This document shows, in pieces, positions 21,720 to 29,365 of a stretch of DNA of 43,418 nt. Position 1 is the stretch's first letter. Every line of letters starts with the position of its first letter. The position numbers were made by a program, and so were the translations under genes. The notes beneath the pieces were generated by a model. It was not told where the DNA came from. It saw only the letters and a program-made list of their open reading frames with translations, and did not search any database. This DNA comes from JAJPHF01 sp035293805. GTDB lineage: Bacteria > Chloroflexota > UBA6077 > JAJPHF01. The stretch lies in contig DATGMD010000003.1 in assembly GCA_035293805.1 (NCBI GenBank), positions 1-43,418 on the forward strand. Reading direction: 5' to 3'.

Positions 21720-22087
21720 CTATCGTCCCCGGTGGTGCAGGGGTGCTCCCCCTCCGGGGGATGTGGGAAGTGCCCCCCTGATCCCTATCCCCTATTCTCG
21801 ATCCCCGTGCCCCACCCGGTGGTACAGAGCCCTCCCCTGCCGGGGGCTGCTTCTTCCCCTCGTCCCCCGGGGGTGCCTCCTCTGCCAGGGGCCTGCTCCT
21901 TCCCCTCCTCCCCGGGGGTGCCAGGGCAGTGGCGCTCGCAGTATTCCGCGCCGCACCCTGCCGGGGGCCGCTCCTTCCCCTCGTCCCCCGGGGGTGCAGG
22001 GGGACTCCCCTGCCGGGGGGCCGTGGGGGGTGTCCCCCCACCTGCTCCTCCTCTACCTCTTTCCGGGGGGTGGGGGTGTCCCCCACC
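21720..22087. repeat. Repeat-rich noncoding stretch with three 42-bp units
   Basis: The gap between the dehydrogenase and the FHA gene holds no credible gene. Three related units of about 42 bases lie at 21836-21877, 21881-21922 and 21957-21997. Each runs from CTGCC(G/A)GGGGC through a TTCCCCTC stretch to (C)CCCCGGGGGTGC; units 1 and 3 differ at few positions. Further C/G-run motifs continue to 22075. Each unit contains a short self-complementary CCCCGGGG core. Open frames across this DNA are composed of Gly/Pro/Ser/Cys and look like artefacts. Confidence 0.7.
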
Positions 22088-24358
22088 CTACCGGTGCATG
22101 ATGCCCTTCAGCTTCAGCCAGAAGCCGCCGCGCGCCGCGCGGCTCGCCGGCGCGGGCTCCTTCACCGCGGCAATCTTGCGCACGAAGCTGTCGAGCGCCA
22201 TGACCGTCGGGTGCTGACGATTGCTGAGCGCCAGCGGCACGCCGTGGTCGATCGCCTGCAGCACTTCCTCGCCGTAGGGCACGGTCAGGTCGATGCGCTC
22301 GCCCAGCGCTTTCTCGATGTCCTCTTTCTCCAGCCGCGACTTCGGGTAGATGGTGTTCAGCAGCAGCAGCCGCCGCTCGCCGGTCGTCTGGAGCGCGGTG
22401 AACACGTCCAGACACGACTGGGTCGTCTTCAGCGTCGAGAGGTCCGGCGCGGTCAGCACGACCACCAGGTCGGACTGGTCGAAGGTGCTCAGGTTGAGGT
22501 CGGAGAACGACGCCGCGGTGTCCACGATGATCCAGCGGTAGTGCGCCTTGAGGATCGGGAAGAGCTGCGACATGAACTCCGAGGTCACCAGCTCGGCCGT
22601 CTGCGGCGACGACGGGGCGGGCAGGATGTCGAGCCCCGAGCTGTGGTGCGCCACGATGCCGCCGATCGCGTCGGGGTCGAGGTGCGGCAACGAGGCCAGA
22701 TCGTCGATGGTGCGGCGCACCTCGAAGTTAAGCTGGCTGGTGACCGAAGCGCGCTCCACGCTGAGGTCGACAAGCAGCACCGACTCTTTGGTCAGCTCGC
22801 GGAGAATGAGCGCGGTATTCACCGCCAGGGTGGTGGTGCCGACGCCGCCCTTCAGGCTGAAGAAGGTGATCACCTGGGAGGCTGGCCCGCCGGCGCCCGG
22901 CGGCGCGGCGGCGGCCGGCGCCATCGCGCCGGCCGCCGTGCGGTAGAGCAGGACCGACTTGCCCACCTTGATCAGGTCGCCATCCGCCAGCGTCTGCGGC
23001 GCGTGGATCTGCTCGTAGTTGAGGAACGTGCCGTTCGTGCTGTCCAGGTCGTGCAGCGTGACGGTGTTGCCCGAGCGCACCAGCTTGGCGTGCGGCGACG
23101 AGACGGCCCGGTCTTGCACGGCGATGTCGGCCTCGGCCGAGCCGCCCGCGCGGCCAATGACCACCACCTCGCGGTCGAGCGGGAACGATTGCCCTGCCTG
23201 CGGGCCCCAGGTGAAGGTGAGACGCGGCTGGTCGCCCGCCTCGACGACGACCGCCGGCGCCTCGGGCGGCGGCCCGGCCGCGGCCAGCTCGGCCGCGAAC
23301 TCGGCGCCCGAGATCGTCTTGTCGCTCTCGTCTGCTTCCATGTGCAAGGTGCGGCTGTCGCCCGCGGGCGCGGGCGCCTGGCCGGGCGCGGCCGCCCGCT
23401 CGACGCGCAGCAGCGTGCCGCCGACCTTGATCTCGTCGCCGGCGGTCACCGCCTCGGGCTGCGTCACCTTCTGGTTGTTGAGCAGCGTGCCGTTCGCGCT
23501 CCCCAGGTCCTCCAGGCGCAGGTAGGCGCCGTCCACGCTGATGCGCGCGTGGTGGCGCGATACCTGGCGGTCCTGCGAGAGCACGATGGTGTTGTCCTCG
23601 CCACGCCCCACCGTCACCGGCTCGGCGACCGGCACGCGCGTGCCGTCGGCCGTCACCAGCCAGAACGGCGCCTCGCTCGCGGGCCCGGCGGGCGCGCTCG
23701 CCGGTGCCGCGGCGGCTAGCTCGTCCCAGGGTACGTCGCCGGCGGTCACCGTGCGCTCGGCGTCGAGGTCGCCGGCCACGGTGCGGTCGGCATCGGGCGC
23801 GCTCGCGGCAGCGGCCGCGCCGGGCACGGGCATGTCGAACACCGTCGCCGGCCCCTCCTCGGCGGCCGCCAGCCGCGTGGGGCGCCCTTCCGCGCCCTGC
23901 TCCATCGTGTCCTTGTCGGTGATGCGGGTGCCCACGCTCGGCGCGTTCGACACCGACGCGACGTTTGCGGGGATGCTGATCTGCAGCGAGGTGCGGCCGA
24001 TGCGGATCACGTCGCCGTCGACCAAGTCGCGCTCCTGCTCGATGCGCTCGTTGTTGACCAGCGTGCCGTTGAGGCTGCCGAGATCGACCAGGATACAGCG
24101 GGTGCCCGAGCGTTCCAGGCGCGCGTGCTGGCGCGAGACGCCGGCCTCGGGCAGGATGATGTCGTTGCCGCCGACGCGACCGATCGTGGTGACGGCCTTG
24201 GTGAGCAGGAAGGTTTGCGGCGTGCCGTCGCCGATCTGCCAGACCAGCCGAGGGATGTTGCCCGGGTCCTCGGCGCTGGCCGTCGCCAGGCCGCGGCCAC
24301 ACTTGGCACAAAACAGCATGCCCTCGAGATTAACGGTACGGCAACTGGCGCAAATCAT
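22088..24358 (-). CDS. Zinc-ribbon, triple-FHA, CpaE/MinD-type ATPase fusion
   Basis: 756 aa from ATG 24358 (GAGGT upstream). Order: zinc ribbon (Cys3, Cys6, Cys17, Cys20); FHA 1 (about 38-135, TIGRVGGNDIIL, VSRQHARL, DLGSLNGTLVNN); FHA 2 (about 235-325, VGRGEDNTIVL, SRHHARI, GSANGTLLNN); FHA 3 (about 382-478, IGRAGGSAEADI, SSPHAKL, STNGTFLN); then a P-loop ATPase of the MinD/ParA/CpaE type (about 497-735) with FFSLKGGVGTTTLAVNTA, LLVDLSVERASV and IIVDTAASFSDLN. FHA domains bind phosphothreonine, so this protein should dock on Ser/Thr-kinase substrates. CpaE-type ATPases position pili or other polar machines. A PP2C phosphatase gene precedes it on the same strand. No pilus genes are in view. 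Confidence 0.9.
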   Translation of the reverse strand: MICASCRTVNLEGMLFCAKCGRGLATASAEDPGNIPRLVWQIGDGTPQTFLLTKAVTTIGRVGGNDIILPEAGVSRQHARLERSGTRCILVDLGSLNGTLVNNERIEQERDLVDGDVIRIGRTSLQISIPANVASVSNAPSVGTRITDKDTMEQGAEGRPTRLAAAEEGPATVFDMPVPGAAAAASAPDADRTVAGDLDAERTVTAGDVPWDELAAAAPASAPAGPASEAPFWLVTADGTRVPVAEPVTVGRGEDNTIVLSQDRQVSRHHARISVDGAYLRLEDLGSANGTLLNNQKVTQPEAVTAGDEIKVGGTLLRVERAAAPGQAPAPAGDSRTLHMEADESDKTISGAEFAAELAAAGPPPEAPAVVVEAGDQPRLTFTWGPQAGQSFPLDREVVVIGRAGGSAEADIAVQDRAVSSPHAKLVRSGNTVTLHDLDSTNGTFLNYEQIHAPQTLADGDLIKVGKSVLLYRTAAGAMAPAAAAPPGAGGPASQVITFFSLKGGVGTTTLAVNTALILRELTKESVLLVDLSVERASVTSQLNFEVRRTIDDLASLPHLDPDAIGGIVAHHSSGLDILPAPSSPQTAELVTSEFMSQLFPILKAHYRWIIVDTAASFSDLNLSTFDQSDLVVVLTAPDLSTLKTTQSCLDVFTALQTTGERRLLLLNTIYPKSRLEKEDIEKALGERIDLTVPYGEEVLQAIDHGVPLALSNRQHPTVMALDSFVRKIAAVKEPAPASRAARGGFWLKLKGIMHR

Positions 24359-24381
24359 CCTACTACCTCGTCACGGGTGAT

Positions 24382-24415
24382 TTGCTCGGTGTTGGCAACT
24401 GCCAACACCGAGCAA
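24382..24415. repeat. Perfect palindrome between PP2C and FHA genes
   Basis: Arms of 16 bases (TTGCTCGGTGTTGGCA and its exact complement) separated by two bases, in the 75-base gap between the phosphatase stop and the FHA-ATPase start, 24 bases before that start. No U-tract. The inner core (CGGTGTTGGCA...TGCCAACACCG) resembles the core of the 77-bp repeats (CGGTTTGGC...GCCAAACCG). It may be a related unit, an attenuator or an mRNA processing site. Confidence 0.75.
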
Positions 24416-24433
24416 TTGACCGTTGACAGACCG

Positions 24434-25267
24434 CTAGACTCCTCGCAAGGTCTCGTCGCGGAGCGTCGCGTCGTCGTCTGGGAGCCGCAGGTCGAGCGTG
24501 GCGTCGTCGCCTTCGCGCTGGACCCGCACGACGATGACGGTGATGTTATCGGGACCACCACGCTCATTGGCGAGGGCGACGAGTCGTTCGGCCGCCTCCT
24601 GAGGCGGGAACTGGCTGACGAGCAGGGCGATCTCCTGGTCAGTCATCGTCCCCCACAGGCCGTCGCTGCACAGCACCAGCGCGTCGCCCGAGACGAGCTG
24701 CTGCCGCGGGTAGAGCGGCACTTCGAGGTCGGGACGCCCGCCCAGGCAGCGGGTGATGACGTTGCGCATGCGGTGGTGGCGGGCCTCGGCCACCGTGAGC
24801 TTGCCCAGCGCGATCATCTCGCCCACCCACGAGTGGTCGCGCGTGAGCTGCTGCGCGCGCCCCAGGCGCACGAGGTAGGCGCGGCTATCGCCGGCGTTGG
24901 TGACCAGCAAGTCCTGGCCCGCCACCACCCCGCAGACCACCGTGGTGCCCATGCCGGCGTGGTCCACCTGACGGCTGGCCTCGTCCCAGATGGCCGTGTT
25001 GGCCTGGCGCAGCGCCGCGACCAGCCGCTCGCCCAGCGTGGGCGCGTCGCTCTGCTGGTACGCCTCGATGACGGTCTTCACGGCGATCGCGCTGGCCACC
25101 TCGCCCTTGGCATGACCGCCCATGCCATCCGCCACGACGAAGAGCGCGCCGAGCTGCGACAGCTGCGCCGGATCGGTGGGCACGAACGTTCCGAGATTAT
25201 CCTCGTTGGCCGAGCGCTTGCGGCCAATATCGGTAACCTGCCCCACCTCGAGCCGGAACTCACTCAT
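24434..25267 (-). CDS. PP2C-family Ser/Thr protein phosphatase
   Basis: 277 aa metal-dependent phosphatase, Stp/PrpC type, that reverses Hanks-type kinase phosphorylation. Motifs in order: VTDIGRKRSANEDNLGTF, ALFVVADGMGGHAKGEVAS (metal-binding Asp and Gly), GMGTTVV, LLVTNAGDSRAYLVR, LTRDHSWV, NVITRCLGG, DALVLCSDGLWGTMTDQEI and the closing GGPDNITVIVV, so all metal-binding aspartates are present. There is no membrane segment. The gene precedes the triple-FHA/ATPase gene and is probably co-transcribed with it. A likely partner kinase gene lies 4 kb away at 29366. Confidence 0.95.
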   Translation of the reverse strand: MSEFRLEVGQVTDIGRKRSANEDNLGTFVPTDPAQLSQLGALFVVADGMGGHAKGEVASAIAVKTVIEAYQQSDAPTLGERLVAALRQANTAIWDEASRQVDHAGMGTTVVCGVVAGQDLLVTNAGDSRAYLVRLGRAQQLTRDHSWVGEMIALGKLTVAEARHHRMRNVITRCLGGRPDLEVPLYPRQQLVSGDALVLCSDGLWGTMTDQEIALLVSQFPPQEAAERLVALANERGGPDNITVIVVRVQREGDDATLDLRLPDDDATLRDETLRGV

Positions 25268-25337
25268 CGCGCCCTTCCCTGGCGCCGTTCGCTACACTCG
25301 CCCCGTGGCCGTGTCAAGAACGTCCCGCACCCCATGC

Positions 25338-25343
25338 TATAAT
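25338..25343 (+). promoter_or_regulatory. Candidate -10 box (TATAAT) for the VOC gene at 25386
   Basis: Perfect TATAAT 29 bases before an AAGGAGGT ribosome site (25372-25379). No good -35 hexamer at standard spacing. Confidence 0.45.
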
Positions 25344-25385
25344 GCCCCGCCACTGGCGCCAAGACGCGCGCAAGGAGGTTATATC

Positions 25386-25814
25386 GTGGGTAAGAACAAG
25401 CTTCGCCACATCGCGATCGCCACCCCGGACCCCGAGAAGACCGCGGCGTTCTACAAAGAGGTGTTCGGCTTCGAGGAGGTGGGGCGCACCAACACGCCAC
25501 TGGCCACCGGCGTCTATCTGAGCGACGGCACGTTGAACATGGCCATCCTGCGTTTCCATACCGATCAGTTGGGCCGCGGGATGGACTACGCGGGCCTGCA
25601 CCATTTCGGCGTCCACATCGCGGATGCTGACGAAACCTACGCCCGCCTGCGCCAGGCGGGCGCCCAGCAGAAGACCGAGCGGCCGACCCAGCCGACCAGC
25701 TTCTTCGAGGTCAAGTTCGTTGGGCCTGACGGGGTCGTGTTCGACGTTAGCGAGCACGGTTGGATCGGCACGACCGGCCTGGCGGAGCCCATGACCGCCG
25801 AGACGGCGAGCTAG
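25386..25814 (+). CDS. VOC (glyoxalase/dioxygenase fold) family protein
   Basis: 142 aa. Start is the GTG at 25386, fixed by an ideal AAGGAGGT six bases upstream; the frame is open further upstream but without a site. It is a vicinal-oxygen-chelate fold of two beta-alpha-beta-beta-beta units: LRHIAIATPDPEKTAAFYKE (first metal His), GVYLSDGTLNMAILRF, then YAGLHHFGVHIADADETYARL (second half) and FFEVKFVGPDGVVFDVSEHGW (Glu ligand candidate). Reaction unknown; family members include glyoxalases, epimerases and extradiol dioxygenases. It is monocistronic and divergent from the PP2C gene. Confidence 0.88.
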   Translation: MGKNKLRHIAIATPDPEKTAAFYKEVFGFEEVGRTNTPLATGVYLSDGTLNMAILRFHTDQLGRGMDYAGLHHFGVHIADADETYARLRQAGAQQKTERPTQPTSFFEVKFVGPDGVVFDVSEHGWIGTTGLAEPMTAETAS

Positions 25815-26026
25815 GCCGCGGCACCGCCGCGCCCGGTGTGGGGAGCGCCCACGACACGGTACCAGATGGTTGGCCGATCGATAGCGCGCGGGGCCGCGGC
25901 GCGCGAACCTCGGGGTGCCGCCGTCGCGGGAGCCGCGGCCCGCTCGGCTCGCAACAAGCGGATTCTAGCCGGTGCCCGCGGGGGCGTCAACCGCGCGGCG
26001 GGCTGGCAGCCGCTATCGGCAGGCTG

Positions 26027-26782
26027 ATGGCCGCCAGGTCGGCCGCGGCCGGCCTGGCGGCGGAGAACCGACCGCTCGGCGAGGCGGACGTGCGCTCTAG
26101 CGAGAATGGGGGCTATTCGCGGCAGCGGCTGCTGGCCGAGCTGCGCCGCGAGGGCGTGCGCGACGAGCGGGTGCTCGCGGCCATTGCCGCGGTGCCGCGC
26201 GAGCAGTTCGTGCCGCCCGAGCACCGCCCGAGCGCCTACCGCAACGCGCCATTGCCCATCGGCGCCGGCCAGACCATCTCCCAGCCGCTCGTCGTCGGGC
26301 TAATGACCCAGGCGCTCGCCCTCACGGGCGTCGAGCGCGTGCTGGAGGTGGGCACGGGCTCGGGCTACCAGGCGGCCGTGCTCTGCCGCCTGGCGGCGCA
26401 CGTTGTGTCCGTCGAGCGCTTCCCCGCCCTCGCCGCGCGGGCGCGTGCCGTGCTCGCCCGCCTGGGCTGCGCCAACGTCACGGTCCACGTCAGCAACGGC
26501 ACGCTCGGCTGGCCCTCCGCGGCTCCCTACGACGCGATCATCGTGACCGCCGGCGCGCCCGAGGTGCCCGAGGCGCTGGTCGCGCAGCTGGCCGATGGCG
26601 GCCGGCTCGTCATCCCCGTGGGCGACCGCGTCAGCCAGGAGTTGATGCTCGTCACGCGCCAGGGCGCCGCCACGCGGGTGCAGCGCCTGGGCCCCGTGCG
26701 CTTCGTCCCCCTCGTCGGCGAAGAAGGGTGGCCCGCCGACGCCGAGCCGCCCCCGGATACTCCTCCCGAGCCGGGCGGCTAG
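26027..26782 (+). CDS. pcm: Protein-L-isoaspartate O-methyltransferase
   Basis: Repairs isoaspartyl damage by SAM-dependent methylation of L-isoaspartate. 251 aa from ATG 26027; an in-frame GTG at 26090 (VRSSENGGYSRQ) is an alternative closer to the usual N-terminus. Motifs: REQFVPPEHRPSAYRNAPLPIG, GQTISQPLVVGLMT, SAM motif I VLEVGTGSGYQAAVLCRL, VVSVERFPALA, YDAIIVTAGAPEVPEAL, and LADGGRLVIPVGD. A Pro/Glu tail closes the protein. It faces the comB gene with 13 bases between the stops. The 25815-26026 gap shows nothing I can support. Confidence 0.93.
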   Translation: MAARSAAAGLAAENRPLGEADVRSSENGGYSRQRLLAELRREGVRDERVLAAIAAVPREQFVPPEHRPSAYRNAPLPIGAGQTISQPLVVGLMTQALALTGVERVLEVGTGSGYQAAVLCRLAAHVVSVERFPALAARARAVLARLGCANVTVHVSNGTLGWPSAAPYDAIIVTAGAPEVPEALVAQLADGGRLVIPVGDRVSQELMLVTRQGAATRVQRLGPVRFVPLVGEEGWPADAEPPPDTPPEPGG

Positions 26783-26795
26783 CCGCGCGCCAGCG

Positions 26796-27566
26796 TCAGG
26801 TGCCCGCATCGCGGAGCACCAGCCGGTCGCCGTCGAGCGCCAGGTGCGGCACGGCCTGGCTCGCATCCACACGCGCGCAGTAGGCGAGGTCGGCGTCGAA
26901 GCCCAGCCGCGCCAGGTCGCGGCCGTGGACCGACTCGGCAAAGCCGCGCGCCGCCGCCTCGGTCGCGGGGCCGGTCCCCGCGTACGCTTGCCACAGCCGC
27001 CAGGCCGCGCGCGCCGCGTCGTCCAGCGCCACGCGGTCGGCGCCCTCCCGCGCCAGCACCCGATCGACCAGGTAGCCGGCGGCCAGCGCGTCCTCGAGCG
27101 AGAACTGGCTGCCGTTCGCGTCGCCGCTGCAGACGAGCGTGAGGCGCGCGTCGCGCGCGCGGGCCAGCGCCAGGCCGCGCGCCACCACCGCGCCGGCGTT
27201 CAGGAAGCAGCCGACCAGCACGGCGGGCGCCGCGGCGAGCGCGGCCAGCGCCCGCGTGCCGTTCGACGTGGCCAGCACGACCGGGCGGCCGGCCAGGCCG
27301 AGCCCGGCCATCTCGGTCGGCGAGTTCCCGTGGTCGAAGCCCGGCGGCGGCAGCCCGCCCACCTCGCCGCAGAGCAGCGCCCCGCCCGGCACGCTGGCCG
27401 CCAGCGCCCGCGCCGCCTCCACCGTGCCCGCCACGTAGACCGGCGCCGCGCCGCGCTCCAGCAGCGTGACCAGCGTGGACGAGGCGCGCAGGATATCCAG
27501 CACCACGCACACGCGCCCCGCCGGCGCCGGCACGTCGCGCGGCAAGAAGGCCACTTCCAGGCGCAC
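26796..27566 (-). CDS. comB: ComB-like 2-phosphosulfolactate phosphatase
   Basis: Mg2+-dependent phosphatase family that makes sulfolactate from 2-phosphosulfolactate, known from coenzyme M synthesis in methanogens. Bacterial homologues are widespread and less well understood. The GTG at 27566 (VRLEVAFLPRD) has TGGAG upstream and matches the family N-terminus; the in-frame GTG at 27596 would add ten residues. Motifs: VVLDILRASSTLVTLLERGA, LLCGEVGGLPPPGFDHGNSP, VVLATSNGTRAL, and a DANGSQFSLEDALAAGYL segment. 256 aa is normal. Third gene after a VOC gene and a binding protein on the same strand, which hints at a shared organosulfur or small-acid pathway. Confidence 0.85.
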   Translation of the reverse strand: MRLEVAFLPRDVPAPAGRVCVVLDILRASSTLVTLLERGAAPVYVAGTVEAARALAASVPGGALLCGEVGGLPPPGFDHGNSPTEMAGLGLAGRPVVLATSNGTRALAALAAAPAVLVGCFLNAGAVVARGLALARARDARLTLVCSGDANGSQFSLEDALAAGYLVDRVLAREGADRVALDDAARAAWRLWQAYAGTGPATEAAARGFAESVHGRDLARLGFDADLAYCARVDASQAVPHLALDGDRLVLRDAGT

Positions 27567-27610
27567 GTTGACTCCAGCGCGGCTTGCGGGCAGCACGGGC
27601 AGGTCCGCCG

Positions 27611-28510
27611 CTACGGGTGGCGCCGGCCGGTGGCGGCCTCCCAGTAGCGCGTGTCGTAGAGGCGCTCGATAGGCGGCGCCGGCCCCTGCAGGAAGCCGAG
27701 CACCGTGCGCAGGTCGAGGATCGTCTGGATGCCCGCCACGTTGATCGTCGCGTCGGGCTGGATCGCCGCGTAGTCCTCCTCGGCCTGGGCGCGCGTGAGG
27801 CCGGTGGCGGCCATGTGCAGCGCCAGCGCCTCCTCGCGGTGGGCCGGGGTGAGCGCCCAGCGCGTCGCGGCGACGTAGGCGCGGAGGAAGCGCACCAGCG
27901 CGTCCGCGTGCGCGGCCGCCCAGGCGCGCGTGGTGCCGCCCTGCGGGCCGGGGTAGTGCGGCAGGTGGTCGCGCGAGCGGCCGAGCACGCGGTAGCCCCG
28001 CGCCAGCGCCTGCTCGGTCTCGGGCGAGGTCAGGATCGCGCCGAACGTCTCGCCGCGCTCCATCGATGCCAGCCGCAGCGAGGTCGTGCCGACGGCCACC
28101 AGGCGCGGGTCGCCGCCGCGGAAGTCCACGCCCAGGTCGTGCAGGATCTGCCAGAGGATCATCACGAAGCCGGAGTCGACGGCGTCGACGGCGAGATCCT
28201 TGCCGCGCAGGTCTGCCGCCGTCTGGATCTCCGGCCGCACGACCAGCGTGCGCTCGCCGCCCGTGACAACGCCCTGGAACATGAACACGTCGGCGCCGTC
28301 GCGGGTGACGTAGGTCACCCAGTTGTCGGGGTTCGTGAACGCCAGGTCGTAGGTGCCGTCGATCACGCCGTGCATCAACTGCGCCGACGAGCGCGTGATC
28401 GTGTGCTCCACGGCCAGCCCCTCGGCGGCGAAGTGCCCCCGCGCCTGCGCCACGGCCAGCACCACCGGGGGCGTGAACGTGATCAGGCGCAGGCTGTCGC
28501 GGGCGCTCAC
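27611..28510 (-). CDS. NMT1/THI5-like substrate-binding domain protein without signal peptide
   Basis: 299 aa. Start GTG 28510 overlaps the TGA of the upstream VOC gene (GTGA), so the two are translationally coupled. The fold is SsuA/NMT1-like: LRLITFTPPVVLAVAQARGHFAAEGLAVEH, HGVIDGTYDLAFTNPDNWV, DLRGKDLAVDAVDSGF and GAILTSPETEQAL. Unlike the other four binding proteins here it has no signal peptide or lipobox. It may therefore be a cytoplasmic enzyme-like homologue (as THI5-type proteins are) or depend on another export route. ComB is encoded 44 bases downstream. Confidence 0.85.
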   Translation of the reverse strand: MSARDSLRLITFTPPVVLAVAQARGHFAAEGLAVEHTITRSSAQLMHGVIDGTYDLAFTNPDNWVTYVTRDGADVFMFQGVVTGGERTLVVRPEIQTAADLRGKDLAVDAVDSGFVMILWQILHDLGVDFRGGDPRLVAVGTTSLRLASMERGETFGAILTSPETEQALARGYRVLGRSRDHLPHYPGPQGGTTRAWAAAHADALVRFLRAYVAATRWALTPAHREEALALHMAATGLTRAQAEEDYAAIQPDATINVAGIQTILDLRTVLGFLQGPAPPIERLYDTRYWEAATGRRHP

Positions 28511-29040
28511 TCGGTCGGCACGGGGATGGCGACGGCGTCCTCGAGCGACTTCACGCGCCGCCAGAACCGGCTCGGCCGGCTCTTGCCGTCCCAGCCGATC
28601 TGCTCCATGTCGGCGTACAGCTCGATCGTGTAGCCGTCGGGATCGAGGAACTCGACGCCCGCGTTGGCGCCGGGGCCCTTGCGGCCCTCGAAGGTGATCG
28701 TCACGTTGTGCTGCCGCAGCCAGTCGCGGATCGTGAACAGCGTCTCGACGCTCTCGACTTCCAGCGCGACGTGGCTGAGCTTCAGGTACTCGTTCGGCGG
28801 CTGGACGCCGCCCGGCCGTGGCGCGAAGGCGAGGGTGTGGTGGTCGGCGCCGTAGCGCAGGAACACCATGCCCTGCTCGTTCACGTCGCTCACCTTGAAC
28901 GGCAGGATCTCCGTGTAGAACTTCACCGTGCGATCCATGTCCGACACGTAGTACACGACGTGGCCCAGCTTCTTGATGCGGAAGGGAATCGCCGCGGCCT
29001 TCTCGCCAGCAGTCGTGGTCGTGGGCTCCTCGGCAATCAT
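28507..29040 (-). CDS. VOC-family (extradiol dioxygenase-like) protein
   Basis: 177 aa from ATG 29040 with GGGAGGAAG upstream. First gene of the VOC/binding-protein/comB operon. Seen: IKKLGHVVYYVSDMDRTVKFYTEIL (metal His in GHVVYYV), FLRYGADHHTLAF, YLKLSHVALEVESVETLF (second metal His) and NAGVEFLDPDGYTIELYAD (Glu ligand), so the three-residue metal site of type I extradiol dioxygenases and glyoxalases is complete. A C-terminal tail (WDGKSRPSRFWRRV) extends beyond the fold. The substrate is unknown. Confidence 0.9.
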   Translation of the reverse strand: MIAEEPTTTTAGEKAAAIPFRIKKLGHVVYYVSDMDRTVKFYTEILPFKVSDVNEQGMVFLRYGADHHTLAFAPRPGGVQPPNEYLKLSHVALEVESVETLFTIRDWLRQHNVTITFEGRKGPGANAGVEFLDPDGYTIELYADMEQIGWDGKSRPSRFWRRVKSLEDAVAIPVPTE

Positions 29041-29365
29041 CAGCGCTTCCTCCCGGCGGGCCGCCCATCCTCAGAGCAGGTGCCGCTCCCGCCTCGCCGT
29101 CGCTCCAACCCGCCTACAGGTGGGATTGTAAGCGTGCCCCCGGCAGGGTGCAAGCGCGCGGGCGGCGCGCGGCCGGGCGTTGCCAGCCAGTCGCTGCGGC
29201 ATGGACAACCACGGCGTGTAGCGGGTATACCCGCCGGCGTGGCCGCGCGGCCAGGTAGGCCGCGCCCGGACCGGCGCGACGGGCGACGGCGGGGTGCGCA
29301 GAGCGCCGTGGGGGCCGCCGAGGGGACGGGACGATTGCCAGTTAGGGCACGCGGGAGCCCATAGC
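29041..29365. other. Intergenic stretch between divergent operons
   Basis: 325 bases between the VOC gene (minus) and the kinase gene (plus). Apart from the minus-strand promoter at 29125-29153 I see no gene, repeat or RNA. The plus-strand kinase has GGGAG before its ATG, but no clear promoter. Confidence 0.5.
29125..29153 (-). promoter_or_regulatory. Promoter for the VOC/binding-protein/comB operon
   Basis: On the minus strand TTGCAC (29153-29148) and TACAAT (29130-29125) are exactly 17 bases apart, upstream of the ATG at 29040. This is the best sigma70-type promoter seen in the window. Confidence 0.6.

Noticed and set aside
21929..23719. Long plus-strand frame of about 596 codons across the repeats and the FHA-ATPase gene.
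   Set aside because: Antisense shadow: His/Arg/Gly-rich, no domain, opposite a clear gene with motifs.
24423..24428. TTGACA on the plus strand as a -35 box.
   Set aside because: No -10-like hexamer 16-18 bases downstream, and it would fire antisense into the PP2C gene.
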